Origin: Zonotrichia leucophrys gambelii
Taxonomy: Eukaryota > Chordata > Aves > Passeriformes > Passerellidae
DNA length: 64,000 nucleotides
Reading direction: 5' to 3'
Assembly: GCF_028769735.1 (NCBI RefSeq)
Contig: NC_088172.1
Span: forward strand, 57,071,075-57,135,074
The notes beneath the pieces were generated by a model. It had not been told where the DNA came from. It did not search any database and was given only the letters and a program-made list of their open reading frames with translations. Position 1 is the first letter of the stretch. Each line of letters opens with the position of its first letter. Of this stretch, positions 1 to 12,400 are shown one piece after another. The position numbers and the translations under genes were made by a program.

Positions 1-695
1 CAGCTGACATAAAATCAAGATGCAGTTTTAAGATGAAATTAAGGATTTATGTGAATGACTTACAGTAAAATGCTGAACATACTACTTTATTGACAACTGC
101 AAATTTCAATTTAAATAATAAATATAAAATTTTGATGATAACACATGTTATCATGATAACACAAGTCATGCAGTGCCTTCAGATGAAACTCAATTACAAA
201 GTAAATGAATCAAAAATATTACTGCAGATATCCCTGAACTTCAGCTTTGGAACTATGGATACCAGAACATATGCTATAGCATCTGGTTAAAGGCCATGAT
301 CTGCAAAGGTCATATGGGAAGGATTTAGTAATTACGGGCAATTTTGAAATGAATGTGAAAGACAAACAAGAATGTCTTTTGTTTATACCCATAAAACTTC
401 CCTCCAGAACTGTGTTTAACTTTAGTCATTGTGGCAACTTTTGAATGCTTTGCTTACCTAAAAAACTCCATCTCTTAAAAGATGCCCATTCTCAAGCTAT
501 GGAGCGACTGCCTAGCAGAGGGGTGGCAGAAACCCTCCTTTGTACACTGCACAAAGTTACTGTATGGATTACACAGACATCTTGTATGAATTACACACAA
601 GTTTACAGAAGTGTTCGTGCAAGCATTCTTCACAAAGCTCAACCTCTGCCTTCAAAAGCTCAGGTGGCCCGAGCTTGCAGCGTTTCTCCCGTGTT

Positions 696-824
696 TTAGC
701 AGGCAACCAAAGTGGCTGCATTTTTCTCCAGGTAATTTGACAGCCACATCACGACGGCAAGCACAGCCAGCAGACCATGGATGATGTCTGCATTACTGCT
801 CGTGGCCCTCAAGAGGTTAATAAG
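696..824 (-). CDS. Candidate terminal exon encoding a membrane-spanning tail
   Basis: On the minus strand an acceptor-like TGATTTCTGCAG precedes 824. From there one frame reads LINLLRATSSNADIIHG then LLAVLAVVMWLSNYLE then KNAATLVAC and stops at 696. The middle contains about 19 hydrophobic residues, like a tail anchor. Local CpG density is higher than in the surrounding intron. Spliced directly to the PDE7B 9.3 kb exon (which ends in phase 1) this exon would read T-Y-stop instead, so it is not an in-frame PDE7B exon. A minus-strand AATAAA lies at 91-86, about 600 bp further on. I do not recognise the protein; chance or a relic of another gene is quite possible. Confidence 0.22.
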   Translation of the reverse strand, partial: LINLLRATSSNADIIHGLLAVLAVVMWLSNYLEKNAATLVAC

Positions 825-3800
825 CTGCAGAAATCAATGGCTGCCTTCTTTCTGCCAACACTGCTCCTCCAGTTACACAGATCTTCTCGCCTTAAATTGA
901 TCGATGCCTCGCTACACACCAACCTCTGTTATTTCAGGAAAAGAGTTTTCCTGCACTGGGAACTGCTACCGGTTTTATTTCACATTTCTTTCACACTGCT
1001 GCACTAGCACGTGCCCACAGGCAGCATGAATATAAAAATGATGGAGGTTATGCTAACAATGGTTGAGTTAACATCCAGAAATGATCACATAAATCAAACT
1101 TGGACAAGGGTGTACTTAACTCTGCACCAGACATTCATTACATTGTTACTGTTCTTTCAAAGTAAACAACCTTTGTTATGCATTCAAATAAAGCCTCTGA
1201 GTTTTTCTTCATGGTACTGCCTTTTGTTATTTTATTGCACTTCAGCGTACAATAAAAACAGGTCACCCAGCAGCATGAGTGGATAAAAAAAGGCTTATTA
1301 ATTTTCAAAATGAATGGATTCAGAAAAGAGAAATGTTTTTTTCCTCTTCTTTTCTAAAGGATGCAGAATAAATCAGGTTCTCAAGCAGCTGCCTTGAATC
1401 ATATAATTTGTAATACCCTTTCCCCTCTTCCAAGGATGCAAAGGCATTTCATACACAGCCACTGTACGCCTGAAGACCCAGGCAGGACTGGTGGGAAAGT
1501 GCTGGGATATCTGGAAGATAAGGTGAGAGGGTGAGTCCTGCAATTTAAGCTCACGACAGCCTGCAAACAGTAAGGATTCTGGGAAACAATTTGTCTCTGG
1601 TCCTACAGTTTTCCACACTGGTTCCTGGCTGGACAGCTAGTTAGAAAACTTCCCTTTGTGAGAGGTCTGTAATTGACTTAGGAGGAATAACTGGTGTTTA
1701 TCCCTTTTTTGCACATAAAACTATGCATTTACATCACGTTTACTGAAGTCTTCTTTGGCATACTCATTGCATGCTTGGCTGCTGAATTTTTCTTACACAG
1801 GAGAGTTCATAGCACTGATGATAGAAAAAAACTGCTGTGCCCTCTTGGTATCTTCTTATGTTACAGACTTATCAGTGTCCAAAAGACAACAGCAGCATTA
1901 GTATGGGTAGTTGAACCAACACCGGTGATCTAAAAATTTATTACAAACTTAATGTTTTAAATTTGAATTTTGTAGAAAGCACTTATCAACTAGAAGAACA
2001 GAAAACCTCTTCTCTCTGCACTGTCTAGGCCTTCCAGATACATTTCACCTTGTAGTCCAAATAGCCTTCAGAAAGAAAACACTGAGGTTTTGAGGAAAGG
2101 CCTGAGAAAATGCACAAACCACCAGAAGCCTATGTGGAAGGACTGTCACTTAAAAGCTTTCAATCTGGTGCAGAAGGACCAAGGAGCTCAGATGAATATC
2201 CCAGTTCTATGTCTCAATCACCAGTGTAAGAAACTAAAAAAAACTGATTCAAAATTAGTAAGATTGTGTCAATTTTATCATCTGAATATACACTGGTCAC
2301 TGCAACTAAGAAGACTGAGATGAAGACCTTGCATTACATCCTATCTACAAATAAAAAAGTGTTGATCTGAAATCTTGTAAATGCAGGAATCTTTCTGAGA
2401 CTTCCTCAGACTACATGGAAGCCAAAAAAGTTGTTATAAACACTTTGTTTCTACTTGCTTCTCCAACATCTAAAATATTCTTTGTTCCTTGACTTCTGAA
2501 AAATTTGTTGTTAGAGATGAAGTGCTCTCTGCCAGCTGCCATTGTTTATATAGGTTGCAACTGCATTATTTCTCTTTAGGGGGCAAACTTTTTTTCAATG
2601 AAAACTTTTCTCACAGCAGAAGCTGTGAGAAAGAGAAAAGGACCCTGAAGACATCAGAGAAAAGCAAAAAATTAGAAGTACAGCAAAAGAAGTTTAAAAT
2701 TTTCTGCTTTAGAGTAAAAATTTTGTTCTCCAGCCACATCCACAAGTGCACAAAACCAATGCAAAGCCCTGCTTAAAGAGGAGTCACTTGTGCTTCTCTG
2801 GCTAGAGTGAGAGGTTCTGAGAAATCACCTTTCTAGGTGACCTGACTCTGGAGTTTCCACTTCTTTGAACATCACTTGAAGTGATGGTGCCTCATTACAG
2901 CTGAATTTCCAACTCATGAAGTTCCTGCACAATTATTGGCATTTTGAAAAAGACTAGTCACGCAGTTTCCTCCCCATCCCAAAATACATTCTTTTTGATA
3001 CTGTTTGAAAGAAGTTAAGAATTATGCTGATAATTCCACTTATATACTGAATAATCCTATTACAACATGTTCTGGAGAAATTAGGGTTTCAAAGACCACT
3101 TAAATAACAGAATATTAGTCATAATAACAGGAAGAGGAATAGATTAAATCAAAATTTAAGATGAATTCAGATGTGTTTCCTATCAGAATTTGAAGCCTTT
3201 ATTTGGGCTATCACTCATCTTTATGCAAACAAACACTTTGGCATCATTTTATTAAGCCTCCTCCAAGTTCTTAGGAAATGGCATGTTATTTTCTGGTTTG
3301 TCACAATCTCATTATCTTTCATTATGAACCTTTACTTTGACACTTCAATCTTTGTACAGCAGTCAGGACCTTTTCTTCCTAAAACTGTTAATTGTTCTAT
3401 GGCTGATTACAGTTTCTCCAACAGGAAACAGTGCATCCTCTCCTCCTTCACTCCCCTTGAGAAAAAACAACATAACCTGTAATAACAGCAAACCCAACCT
3501 TCATTTATCACTTTAATGATCCCTTCTCCTTGTTCTTTCTCTTCCTCTGGTCATTTGGAAAGTATCCTCAGTGTTATCTTCAGTAGATCCTTTCCCTTTT
3601 CTAATCAAGGAAAAGGAGGTGGGGCGGCAGAATGGGTCACGCATCATTTGGCAACTTTTAAAGGGACATCTTCAGTGAACTGAATCCCAAGTCTGTACTA
3701 AAAAGTAAGCTACAAATGAGTGTATCAGGTCAGTGTTTGCTAAGACTCAGTGTGTGAAGCACATGCAGGCTTTTTGTTTGTTTTGCTTGCTTTTGTTTGT

Positions 3801-4195
3801 TTTGAGTTCTTCTGACGCATTCATAACCCAAAAGGATGGATTTTGTTGGCATATGAGGGCACGTGCATCTATTGGTTTTCCATTCTAGCTTTCATTTTTC
3901 TGCAAGTGTGGCATTAAAGCTAAACAAGGAGCATGAATAGCAGGAAGTCCATTATACTTTTCAAGCAAACTCTGTTATTAAATTTTGCATATAGCATCAC
4001 TTAAAAAAATACAAAAATGCAAACTCTTCCTCCAAAAAAAAAAAAAAACCCTTTCCTATTATTTGATAAAAAGGGTGAACCAGATTGACTTCCAATGATA
4101 CAAAGAATTTTTTAATATAGTGAGGGGTTACTGGAAAAGAGAACATTCTCTGTGCTGAAATATTAAGAGGATTCTAATTTCTCTTCCTTGAACAG

Positions 4196-4366
4196 GTAAC
4201 TGATAGCAAGGCCACAGGCTGACCAGTTCTGAAAATGTTCATCCCATTCAAACAAGCCAATGTGACTAAGAAGCCTATGTATCTTAGGGATGATGATGAG
4301 TATCTTTTGGATAGGTTTATCTACGAGGAACTAGGGGAAGCATTATGCAGAAATAATGCAGACCTC
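4196..4366 (+). CDS. Candidate first coding exon of an unidentified plus-strand gene
   Basis: A strong pyrimidine-rich acceptor (tttctcttccttgaacag) is followed by 39 bases with an in-frame stop, then an ATG at 4235 with A at -3. The reading frame MFIPFKQANVTKKPMY, LRDDDEYLLDRFIYEELGEA, LCRNNADL runs 44 codons to a good donor (CTC|GTAAGA) at 4366/4367 in phase 0. Without splicing the frame stops at 4385. The peptide looks protein-like (acidic centre, amphipathic), the codon choice is unremarkable, and 171 bp is a normal exon length. I do not recognise the family, and no following exon was found. It would be antisense to PDE7B, within its intron. It could also be a decayed retrocopy or a chance alignment of splice-like signals. 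Confidence 0.3.
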
Positions 4367-7300
4367 GTAAGATCTCTCCCTTTCTAATTTAAAAACCATC
4401 TGGAACTTTGGACTCATCTCCACAGGCTGGGCTGAGTTCTGAGTAATCCAATCAGCCCATGAAACTTCCTCACAAGACTTTTAGTGTCCTAATTTAACCC
4501 AGGTCAGAAATATCTAAAAAAGCATCTCTCACTCCCACTTCTTTTTCTAGCCAAAGGCAACAAAACAAGGCGCTTAACCAAACTCTTTTTAACCTCACTC
4601 AATTGGGTTCAGGTTACTTTATGGTTCAGTTTTGGGTTGGTGGCTGCGGTTAAGTTTTATTTTCCCTGGAGATGGGCCCTACCTGAAAGCCCTGGAGTGT
4701 TCAAAATTCAAACCCAAAAATGAATGCAAATTTTGCAATAGACCCTTCTGTAGACAGGCAGAAACCACAGATTCAAATGTCCACAGACTTTGGTTCTTTG
4801 AGATGGAGACATTTTCATGACTTCGTATCTTCCCTTACTAATCCTGACAACATGTTTTATTTCTCCAGTACCTAATTCATCACATTCCTGCAAAGTATGT
4901 GACGAATTCACTTTATTTGCAAACAAACTGAAAACCAGAGTATTTTGCTTGACTCAGATCAGACACAAATCAAGGACAGAGATGGAATGTTACCTAATAT
5001 GACCATTTATCACCATCTGGAGTTAAAAGTATATAATCCGTAATAAATTAATTTGCCATGCTAAGCTTAAAGCAGGTGGGGTTCTTTGGGACTCAGCTTC
5101 TGCTTGCATGACAACATCAGGATCCTAAGTAATACAGAGACATACCTTTGGAATGTCTACAGACATGTTTTGACATTTTGCATATTCTCAGATCCCACTC
5201 TGTGTTCCTGCTGTGCAAGGTGTAAGAAAACAGGTATCTCTCTGGGTAACACCACTTGGGTACAGAGACTCCAATTTGCAGGTCACATATATAAACACTG
5301 AAGTGAATACTGAAGAAGGGAATTAAATATAGTCAATTAAAGGCAAATAATTTTGTTGTTTGCAAGCCAAAATTTAATCGAGATAAAAGCTTGGCATAAA
5401 CAAGACGGGAATGGGAGAATTTAAGTCTTAAGAACCTTGTCAAGCAAACTTCTAAATAGTAAGTTACTTATCACAGCTGTAATCTATGTTATTTTGTTAC
5501 TCTACTTAATCAAACCTGGCAATAAAACAAAGTATCCAACATAATTGCCATAGGGTGAGGTCTTGCTTACTGCTGCATGTTTACCTACAAGTCCAGATTA
5601 ATCACAAGGAATTCCCTCAAACTTTTGAGTTAAGGCAATGAAGAAGTGTACTGTCACAGCCACCAAAAAAAACCCTCATAATGAGATAATAAAATCCATT
5701 TAAATCAATGCATATTAGTCACTAGTGAGATCTGCTTCAATGACTCACTGAGCAACTTTATGAATCAGAGAACTAAATTATTGCTTACCATAGCTATGCT
5801 CTTTATTCCTCAAATCCAAATAATACTCTGCTAAAAGGAAAATTGGATTAATTTGCACTGCAGAAGTGTTTTGAATTCTAAATTATTACCCAGCAAATAT
5901 TTAATTTAACTCCTTTTCTGTCCTGTGAACAGTAAGGTTCACTTAATTCACTGAAATGTGGAAGTGTCAATGAGTTGCCAACATCAATTTCGACCTGCAC
6001 CAGGTTCAGTCTCAAGCTTGAGCTACCCAGTTCAGAGTCAAAATTTCCTAAAATTTGTGAGATTTTGTTTGGAATTAATTGAAGACAAAACTATCACCCT
6101 ATCTTCCCATAAACCTATAGGGCCGTGCAAAATTCGTATCTCTTATTTTAGGAGTCCTCCCTCTGCTGGGGAGGAGCTGCTACACGGCCTCCCCTCAAGC
6201 TTCTGACTTGCTGCCATCAGAGAAAAGACAGAAAGACACTAAAGCCCTGTATCTCCCCCAGAGAGGATCCTGAAACATCCTCACGGTCCTGAGAGCCTGG
6301 CAAAGACAAGGTGAAGCAACACTAACTTTCTATACACTGCAGAGTCACTGGGGGAATGTGCAGATGGCATCGCAGACTCAAACAGCAAGAAGCCAACATT
6401 AGTACAGTTGGCTTTGATTAGGGCTACAGAAGATCCCATTTTCAGAGTGAAGGAAGTTTTCCTATCCAGAAAGACTTCATGGTGTCTTAAGTTACACAGA
6501 GACTTTACTGTAGGACTCCAGAAAAAACAGAAGATATGGTCTAGTCAGTGTTAACCCTTAACAGACAAAGTAGGGAAACATCCACTAATTTGACTGAATC
6601 TGCACTTTAAAAAGTTACATATAAGTAATCTTTAGTCTGACATTAAATATCAATGCCCTGTATTTTTTTTACATGGGAATTTACATAATGGATGTCAACT
6701 TGTTCAAGAATGAGCTTCAGTGTTTTCCCTTACTTTAAAACAAGGCTGGTACTGTTTTTTGGAACAGTATTTCAGATGCAAGATAGAACAGTCGCTATTT
6801 AAACTCAGTTTGTTAGTGAGAAGCTGCAGTAATGTTTATGCTGCATTTGTTGATGACCTCTGAGAACATTTACTATAACATTTCATCTGCCTCTTCCTTC
6901 CTTCACTCAACATTTTTCAGTATACAGTTGCTGCCGGCCAGTTACTGCCCCCAAACAAATGCAACATGGTGACAAAATTTTATTGAAGGTTATTAATTGG
7001 GTACTTTTCAAGAAAGTGTGCAGTGGTGGCATTTATATATATTTCTTTTTGATAGGATGTGCAGCACCATGTTTTTTGCTGCTTACACATACTGCTTATG
7101 TGGTTATGTTTTTTGCTACTTCTGCACAGCAGGAATGGATTTAACAGAAAGATGTAGATGAACAAATATTACAAAAGCCTGTTTATTTCCTGGCAAAACA
7201 CATCTGCATGCTCTAACATTAGGCATCTTCATTTACTTGTAGGTCACCAAGTGAGCCAGGCCCAGTGTGCACTTGCCAGCTACAAAATCAGTAGTCAAGT

Positions 7301-8280
7301 GTCTAGAAATCCCACTTCATTTTGCACCAAAAAATTAAGGCAACATTACTCCTTAGAGAGAAAATGGTAAATATATAAAAACCTGAAAACCAGGGAGAAT
7401 CTAAAATCAGGATCACTGCTTTCCCTTACAGAGATCATGATCAGCCAGCCATACATTTCAGGTTATGGAAAAGCAGTGAAAACAGAAAGCTGGAGGTCTC
7501 TGTGACAGAGAGCATTGGAGCACAGAACTCCCAGGTTCCCTACCCTGCTGGACCAGAGGCGCACACACAAGGAGGCATCACTTTTTAGCTTAGGTGGAAT
7601 GCTTTGCTCTTGGCATGATCAAAGGATGAGTATTCCCAGCCAGAGCATCCCTTGCCATGGATGTCTCTCTACACAGCCCACAGACAGCACCAGCATTTCA
7701 CAGAAAGTGGCAGGATCTGGAGGAGGGCAGGACTCACATACAGGGGCTAGAAGTGAAAGCCCTATAGCCAGAAAAAAATCCTGGAACTATTCTTGTGTTC
7801 TTCCTTCTCCATGGGTAAAGACACTAAAAACTCTTTTGAAGTTTAAAAGAAACCGAATTTTATATAATGTATATGTATTCAAAATAAAAAAGAAAGAATC
7901 AACTTAGTCGCATTTGAATATGAATATATATCCACTTCTACTTCATGAATGAAAAGTGCTTTATTTTCTCTCAGTTTTTACAAGGGCATGCATGACCAAT
8001 ACTATTTCCAGCTAGCTTACACCTGATTTTTCTTCGTGCTTTTCATTGGCAAGTCAGAACTAAACTGTCCTCAAAACTCTGCTCAACCAGTAAGTTATTC
8101 CCTTTGTCCTGGGAAAACTGATGGACCCCTCTTACCCCCTTATGCCTTTCTACCTCAGCCATAGCAAGCTCTCTGATGGACTTCCAACCCAGAGAACACC
8201 TTTAATCAGCAGGAGTGACAGCAGCACGTTGCTGAGTGGCAGTAACTCTGCCAGCATGGGAGGATGCAGCCCATCAGACC

Positions 8281-8395
8281 CCAAGCCCTCCCTCCCCAGC
8301 TCCTCTCTACTCCTGACCCCCAGCCAGCCCTCCCGCTTTGCTTCCTCTCTGCTCCCTTCCCTCCCTGCCTCCTCCTCCCTTCCCCAGGCACCCAG
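8281..8395 (+). repeat. Pyrimidine-rich (C/T) tract
   Basis: About 115 bases dominated by CCT, CTCC and TCC units with few purines. It generates serine/proline-rich frames on the plus strand and glycine/arginine/glutamate-rich frames on the minus strand, which explains the overlapping open frames at 8121-8435 and 8150-8419. Such tracts can form triplex DNA. Confidence 0.8.
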
Positions 8396-8847
8396 ACAAG
8401 GAAGTGCAAAAAGGAGCATTCAAACTTCGGTTTGACAATTGCTCTGTGATGAAAAGCACAATCCCTAGGAGCATGACAGTGTCAGCACTGAAACTGTTGG
8501 GAGGTCCAGTTTGTTTTGATGAAGACAGTGAATAACAGTTTTTTCAAAGGTTCCTTGTGCAGTACACAAGGACACATCAAGACCTGCCTGTGTCCATACA
8601 CTGAAGTTTATACACAAGCTGTGTGTTACAGGACCCAAGACTTAGTGGTTCTTTTTATTTTATTTTTTTACACCCTTGCTAATGGGTTTGCATCAGTATA
8701 GAGAGTCCATCACGTGAAAAAACACCCAACAGGGCTTCGATTTGTTTCTTTTTCTTTTTAGATTTGCTGTCCTTTATTTACAACAGTGGCAAAATAACTT
8801 CAATCAAAATGAGGTTAAGATTATTTTTAACAGATGTTCACTGCTGG

Positions 8848-8907
8848 CCTGACCCAAAATCCATTGACGTCAATGAGAAGACTCCATGGGGCTTTGGATT
8901 GGGTTCT
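8848..8907. repeat. Ancient palindromic interspersed repeat (sauropsid/amniote type)
   Basis: The segment runs from cctgacccaaaatccattga to ctttggattgggttc, with arms that are imperfect reverse complements (gacccaaa.tcc against gg.tttgg.ttgggttc). It closely resembles a palindromic repeat that I know as very common in turtle and crocodile genomes (CCAAAGCCCATTGAAGTCAATGG and its complement). I cannot name the family. The central part holds a perfect CRE, listed separately. Confidence 0.55.
8865..8872. promoter_or_regulatory. Perfect palindromic CRE (TGACGTCA)
   Basis: A full 8-bp cAMP-response element, the consensus CREB/ATF site, lies 457 bp downstream (in PDE7B orientation) of the 9.3 kb exon. 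It is embedded in the old palindromic repeat, whose usual sequence at this point, as I remember it, is TGAAGTCA. Rodent PDE7B transcription is reported to respond to cAMP/CREB; whether this intronic site is used is unknown. Confidence 0.5.
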
Positions 8908-9328
8908 AATTGTTGGAAAAATTAATGTTATTGTAAACCACTGGTCAGTGCTGTCACATGCTCCCCTTCTGTGCCAATTCTATATGACCGGATAACAGCT
9001 TCACATAAATCTGTTCCAACTGCTGTCTAAGAGGCTAAAGGACACAGAGGTTTATCTCTTTAATTCTGAACTGCCCCTGCTCCTTCCCTAGCACACCCTA
9101 TGGCCCTACTGTATTTACATTTGACAGATTCAGCATTACGGACTATTCACACAATCAAAACATTTCACAGCCAGACACTGAGTGGAAATAATGGAATTAA
9201 TGCTGACTGTGTGAAGACAGCTGAGCTACAGATATGTGTGAGATGAGATAGTTTGGTTCATACACTTCCGGTAGAGATTTTTATTTGTTTTTATTTAAAT
9301 ACAGACCTGAAAGAAGGGTTGCACTTAC

Positions 9329-9412
9329 TGTTAAGAAGACGGAAGTCTATAAATGGGTAGGAGCCGCGGCGCTCGGAGACAACCCCTGTCTGACCTCTCA
9401 CCCGTGCATCTC
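9329..9412 (-). CDS. PDE7B: PDE7B coding exon 2 (N-terminal regulatory segment)
   Basis: An 84-bp minus-strand exon. The acceptor is TTTTGCAG|GAGATG (exon starts 9412) and the donor is AACA|GTAAGT (exon ends 9329). It starts and ends in phase 1 and encodes G/DARVRGQTGVVSERRGS then YPFIDFRLLN plus one base. This matches the known PDE7B block (D-I/V-R-L-R-G-Q-T-G-V, then ERRGSYPFIDFRLLN) almost residue for residue; the related PDE7A has ERRGSHPYIDFRIF here, so 7B is the better assignment. PDE7B hydrolyses cAMP with high affinity in the cytosol. This segment precedes the HD-type catalytic domain, whose exons lie outside the window beyond position 1. The exon is richer in CpG than the surrounding intron, as expected for coding sequence. 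It is the firmest call in the window. Confidence 0.94.
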
Positions 9413-12400
9413 CTGCAAAACACAAAATCCCCAGAGACATTAGAAGGGGCAGCTGCCTTTCCCTGCTGTTTGCATCTAGATCTATTTTTTAATACAAAGT
9501 GACGACATTACACTCCTCCAGTGGGAAAACTAAGGTCCAAAAATTCATCTCCCACGACATCCCGGGGTAATTGGGTAAAGCAGTACAGCTGATCCTCTTA
9601 TCAGAACAAAGACACAAAAAACCCTTCATTGCTGGCTGGGATTAAACAACATTATCCTATTGAACAACTTCTTGCCCAGCAAGCAGGCTCTCATTGCTTC
9701 ACAAGAAGTGCAGACATGGAGACATCTGCCTTTTTTTTTTCCTCAAGCAAGAACAGGTAGGACTCTGACTGTCAGGGCTTCACATACAAAGGTCCCAATC
9801 CCAGACTAGGCCCACAATCCAATGGACCTCCACAGCTGCGGGACTGCTCTCAAAACCATTAGTTGATGAAAAAATCCTCCCCCAAAAAGTATTAAGATGT
9901 TTTTGCACTTAGGTGGGTGGTTTGTATGTTTGTTTGTTTGTTTTTGTTTTACTTTCTGCTCTTTGAGCACTCTGGAAAATGCAAACCTTCTCCTCAAACA
10001 CTGCAGCTGTTTTATGTAAGTGAAAACCTGATGTTCTCAGATAAGCATTACTCTGGAGCGTCAGCATGCATATTTAAAGGTGATGAAGTGCCAACACAAT
10101 ACTAAGAATTAGTACTGTGTATTGCTGTGTAACTCACACTGACTAGTTCCTGACTTACCATGTAATATTGATGAAATAAGCAAAACTAATTTAAGCAGAA
10201 AAATGCTCCCCAGGATATATAAGAGTTACAAAACCTCTCTCCAAGTAAACAGGAAGTAGTGGGCAAGCATGTCAATTTTATGTGTCCATAATTTTAAGTA
10301 TCTTGCAGTGAAATGTAACTGGTCCTTTACAGGCAATCAACAAGACCAAAATATTAAAAATTCTTAAATAAGATGAAGTCTGGAGACCTTGAGGTTCTAG
10401 TTAAGAGTACTCTAGTTCTTCACCATACTAATTCCTCTTCTACAGAAACAGAGACCACAGTGTAGAAAGCAAACCCACTGCCCATCCTTACACAGCTCCC
10501 ACTAGTAGTAGTAGTAGTGCAGTCCTATCAAAGTTTGCAGTGAAGTGTGAATTTTTAGTTACTTTGAATTGCATTTCCTCTGGGATACAAATATAGCATC
10601 TGAGTAATCTAAACAATAATTTAAGAATTTGGCTGCTAGTGCTAGCTTCTACTGCTTGTGTTTAAAAACAAGAAAACATCTTGTAGCATAAAAGAAGGAC
10701 CTAGTTAAATGCTGTTATTTTTTTTCTATCTAATGTTCACTTAAAATGTGCTTACAATTATGTTGAAGGGAAGAAAGCCAAGTAGAATTACTAAGTTAAA
10801 TATCTGAGGTGGAGAAAAACTTCCGTGCCCTCTAGGGGTCCTTAGAGATACGAAAGACACAAGAGAGTGCATGCAAATTACGAATATTTCAAACACAGTC
10901 ACTTTTGATTATAAATATAAATCTAGGTTCTCTCACCCTTATTTTCACTTTGCTTTTTTGTTCCCAGAGACAGAACACGTGCTCCCCGTTCTCGGCTCCT
11001 TCTTGCCAACCACTCTGAGGAACCAGTCCAAAGCCCCAATTACCCCTCCTGACAGCAGGGCCAGGAGGGGCAAACCTCTACCTGCTCTTCAGCTGTTCCA
11101 CTTCAAAGGTACGCTGATGCCGTGGGTCTGCCTTCATCAGCAGTTAAAATTATGTGTAACGCTATTGTGGCCATGAAGGTACAGGAACCCATCCCCCCGT
11201 GATCCTCATGTTCAGGAGAAGGAGGGTGGAGCAAATAGCTGGAGAGTTTGTAGAACTCCGACGCAGGATTCACCAGCACCCACAAGGCAGAGCTCACGAA
11301 GCAGCACCCAGACTTAAAAGCATTGCTCTCTGCCACAGGTAACCCCATCAGATTGGCTCACATGTGCACAAAGAGTAAGGATGGCAAGCACATGGTACGC
11401 ATGATATAAACCCAAAAAAATCAGGCAGGCTTGAGCCTGCTGCTGATACAGGCATCAGCAAATTAAGAACGGGTGTGAATTCAAAGCATGCCTTGACCAA
11501 CGCTTTTGTTTTTCTGCAGGCACCAATGAATTAACAGGAATCTGCAAGTAATCCCCTGTATTACACACTGATAAACATGTCACTTGTGACTGTATCAGCG
11601 GAGACATTAAAAACAAAACAAAAAAAGGTAAATTCAGACTCCAGAAATCTGAAAAAACACCCAAAGCATATGATACTATAAAGCCAGAAAGACTGATAAT
11701 CTTTGTAGGCATGAAATAATGCAACTATCAAATCAGAGGAGGTACCATAGTACTAGACAAAAAGAAAATCATATACAGTCATGTATCAAAAGGATTCCTT
11801 AACTCTGATCTCAAAAGTGTGACCCCAAATTTTGAGGAAGAGAACACTAAAGGTAGGTAGACAACTGTAACACCGATGAAAAGACAAGGTGGGCTTACCA
11901 AAAGCCCACCATACAAGATAATTAATTACCTCAAATAAAATAACTAAGTGTTAGACAAAAGGAAAAGAAAGCAATACTGTAGTGCAATTCAACAATATGG
12001 ACCTCATTAAACATCCAAGAGAAGACAAGAGAAGAGTACAAGAAATGAAGACTAAAAATAAGAAGATAACACGGTGCACCAAAAGGAAACTTTCGCGTGG
12101 GAACAATTACTCCGTAATCTCCATGATATTTAGAAAATTTATGCTGGGAATGGTCCTAAAGAATTTTTCTTGATGATCTTGACACAGAAGAGCACTCATG
12201 ATCCCTGAGGATAACACAATGCTGGGAGATACCAGGTATTGAAGCTACAGCTAATTTTAAATTAAGTTCACCACTGCTGTCACCTCTTTGTCCCAGCTGC
12301 TCTGTGGCCCAGATGCCTGATGTTCCTGCTAGCCCAGCTTCCTCCCACGGTCCTGCTGTCTCATACAGACCTACAGGCCAGCCAAATTAAATGCTTATGT

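Larger units (their letters stand above)
1..9328 (-). other. PDE7B: PDE7B intron downstream of the 9.3 kb exon (partial)
   Basis: This is intron following the exon that ends at 9329; the next PDE7B exon (expected to encode the TKKKVKRLLSFQRY region) was not found here and should lie beyond position 1. The sequence is mostly AT-rich and non-repetitive, with a poly-A run near 4036-4049 and a TTTG-rich patch at 3766-3805. Two exon-like segments of unknown identity (696-824 minus, 4196-4366 plus), a pyrimidine-rich block (8281-8395) and an old palindromic repeat (8848-8907) are listed separately. Reading frames such as 7515-7907 and 8121-8435 have no recognisable domain and are taken as chance. 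Confidence 0.75.

Noticed and set aside
8121..8435. Serine/proline-rich plus-strand frame
   Set aside because: Explained by the underlying pyrimidine-rich tract; equally long frames exist on the opposite strand.
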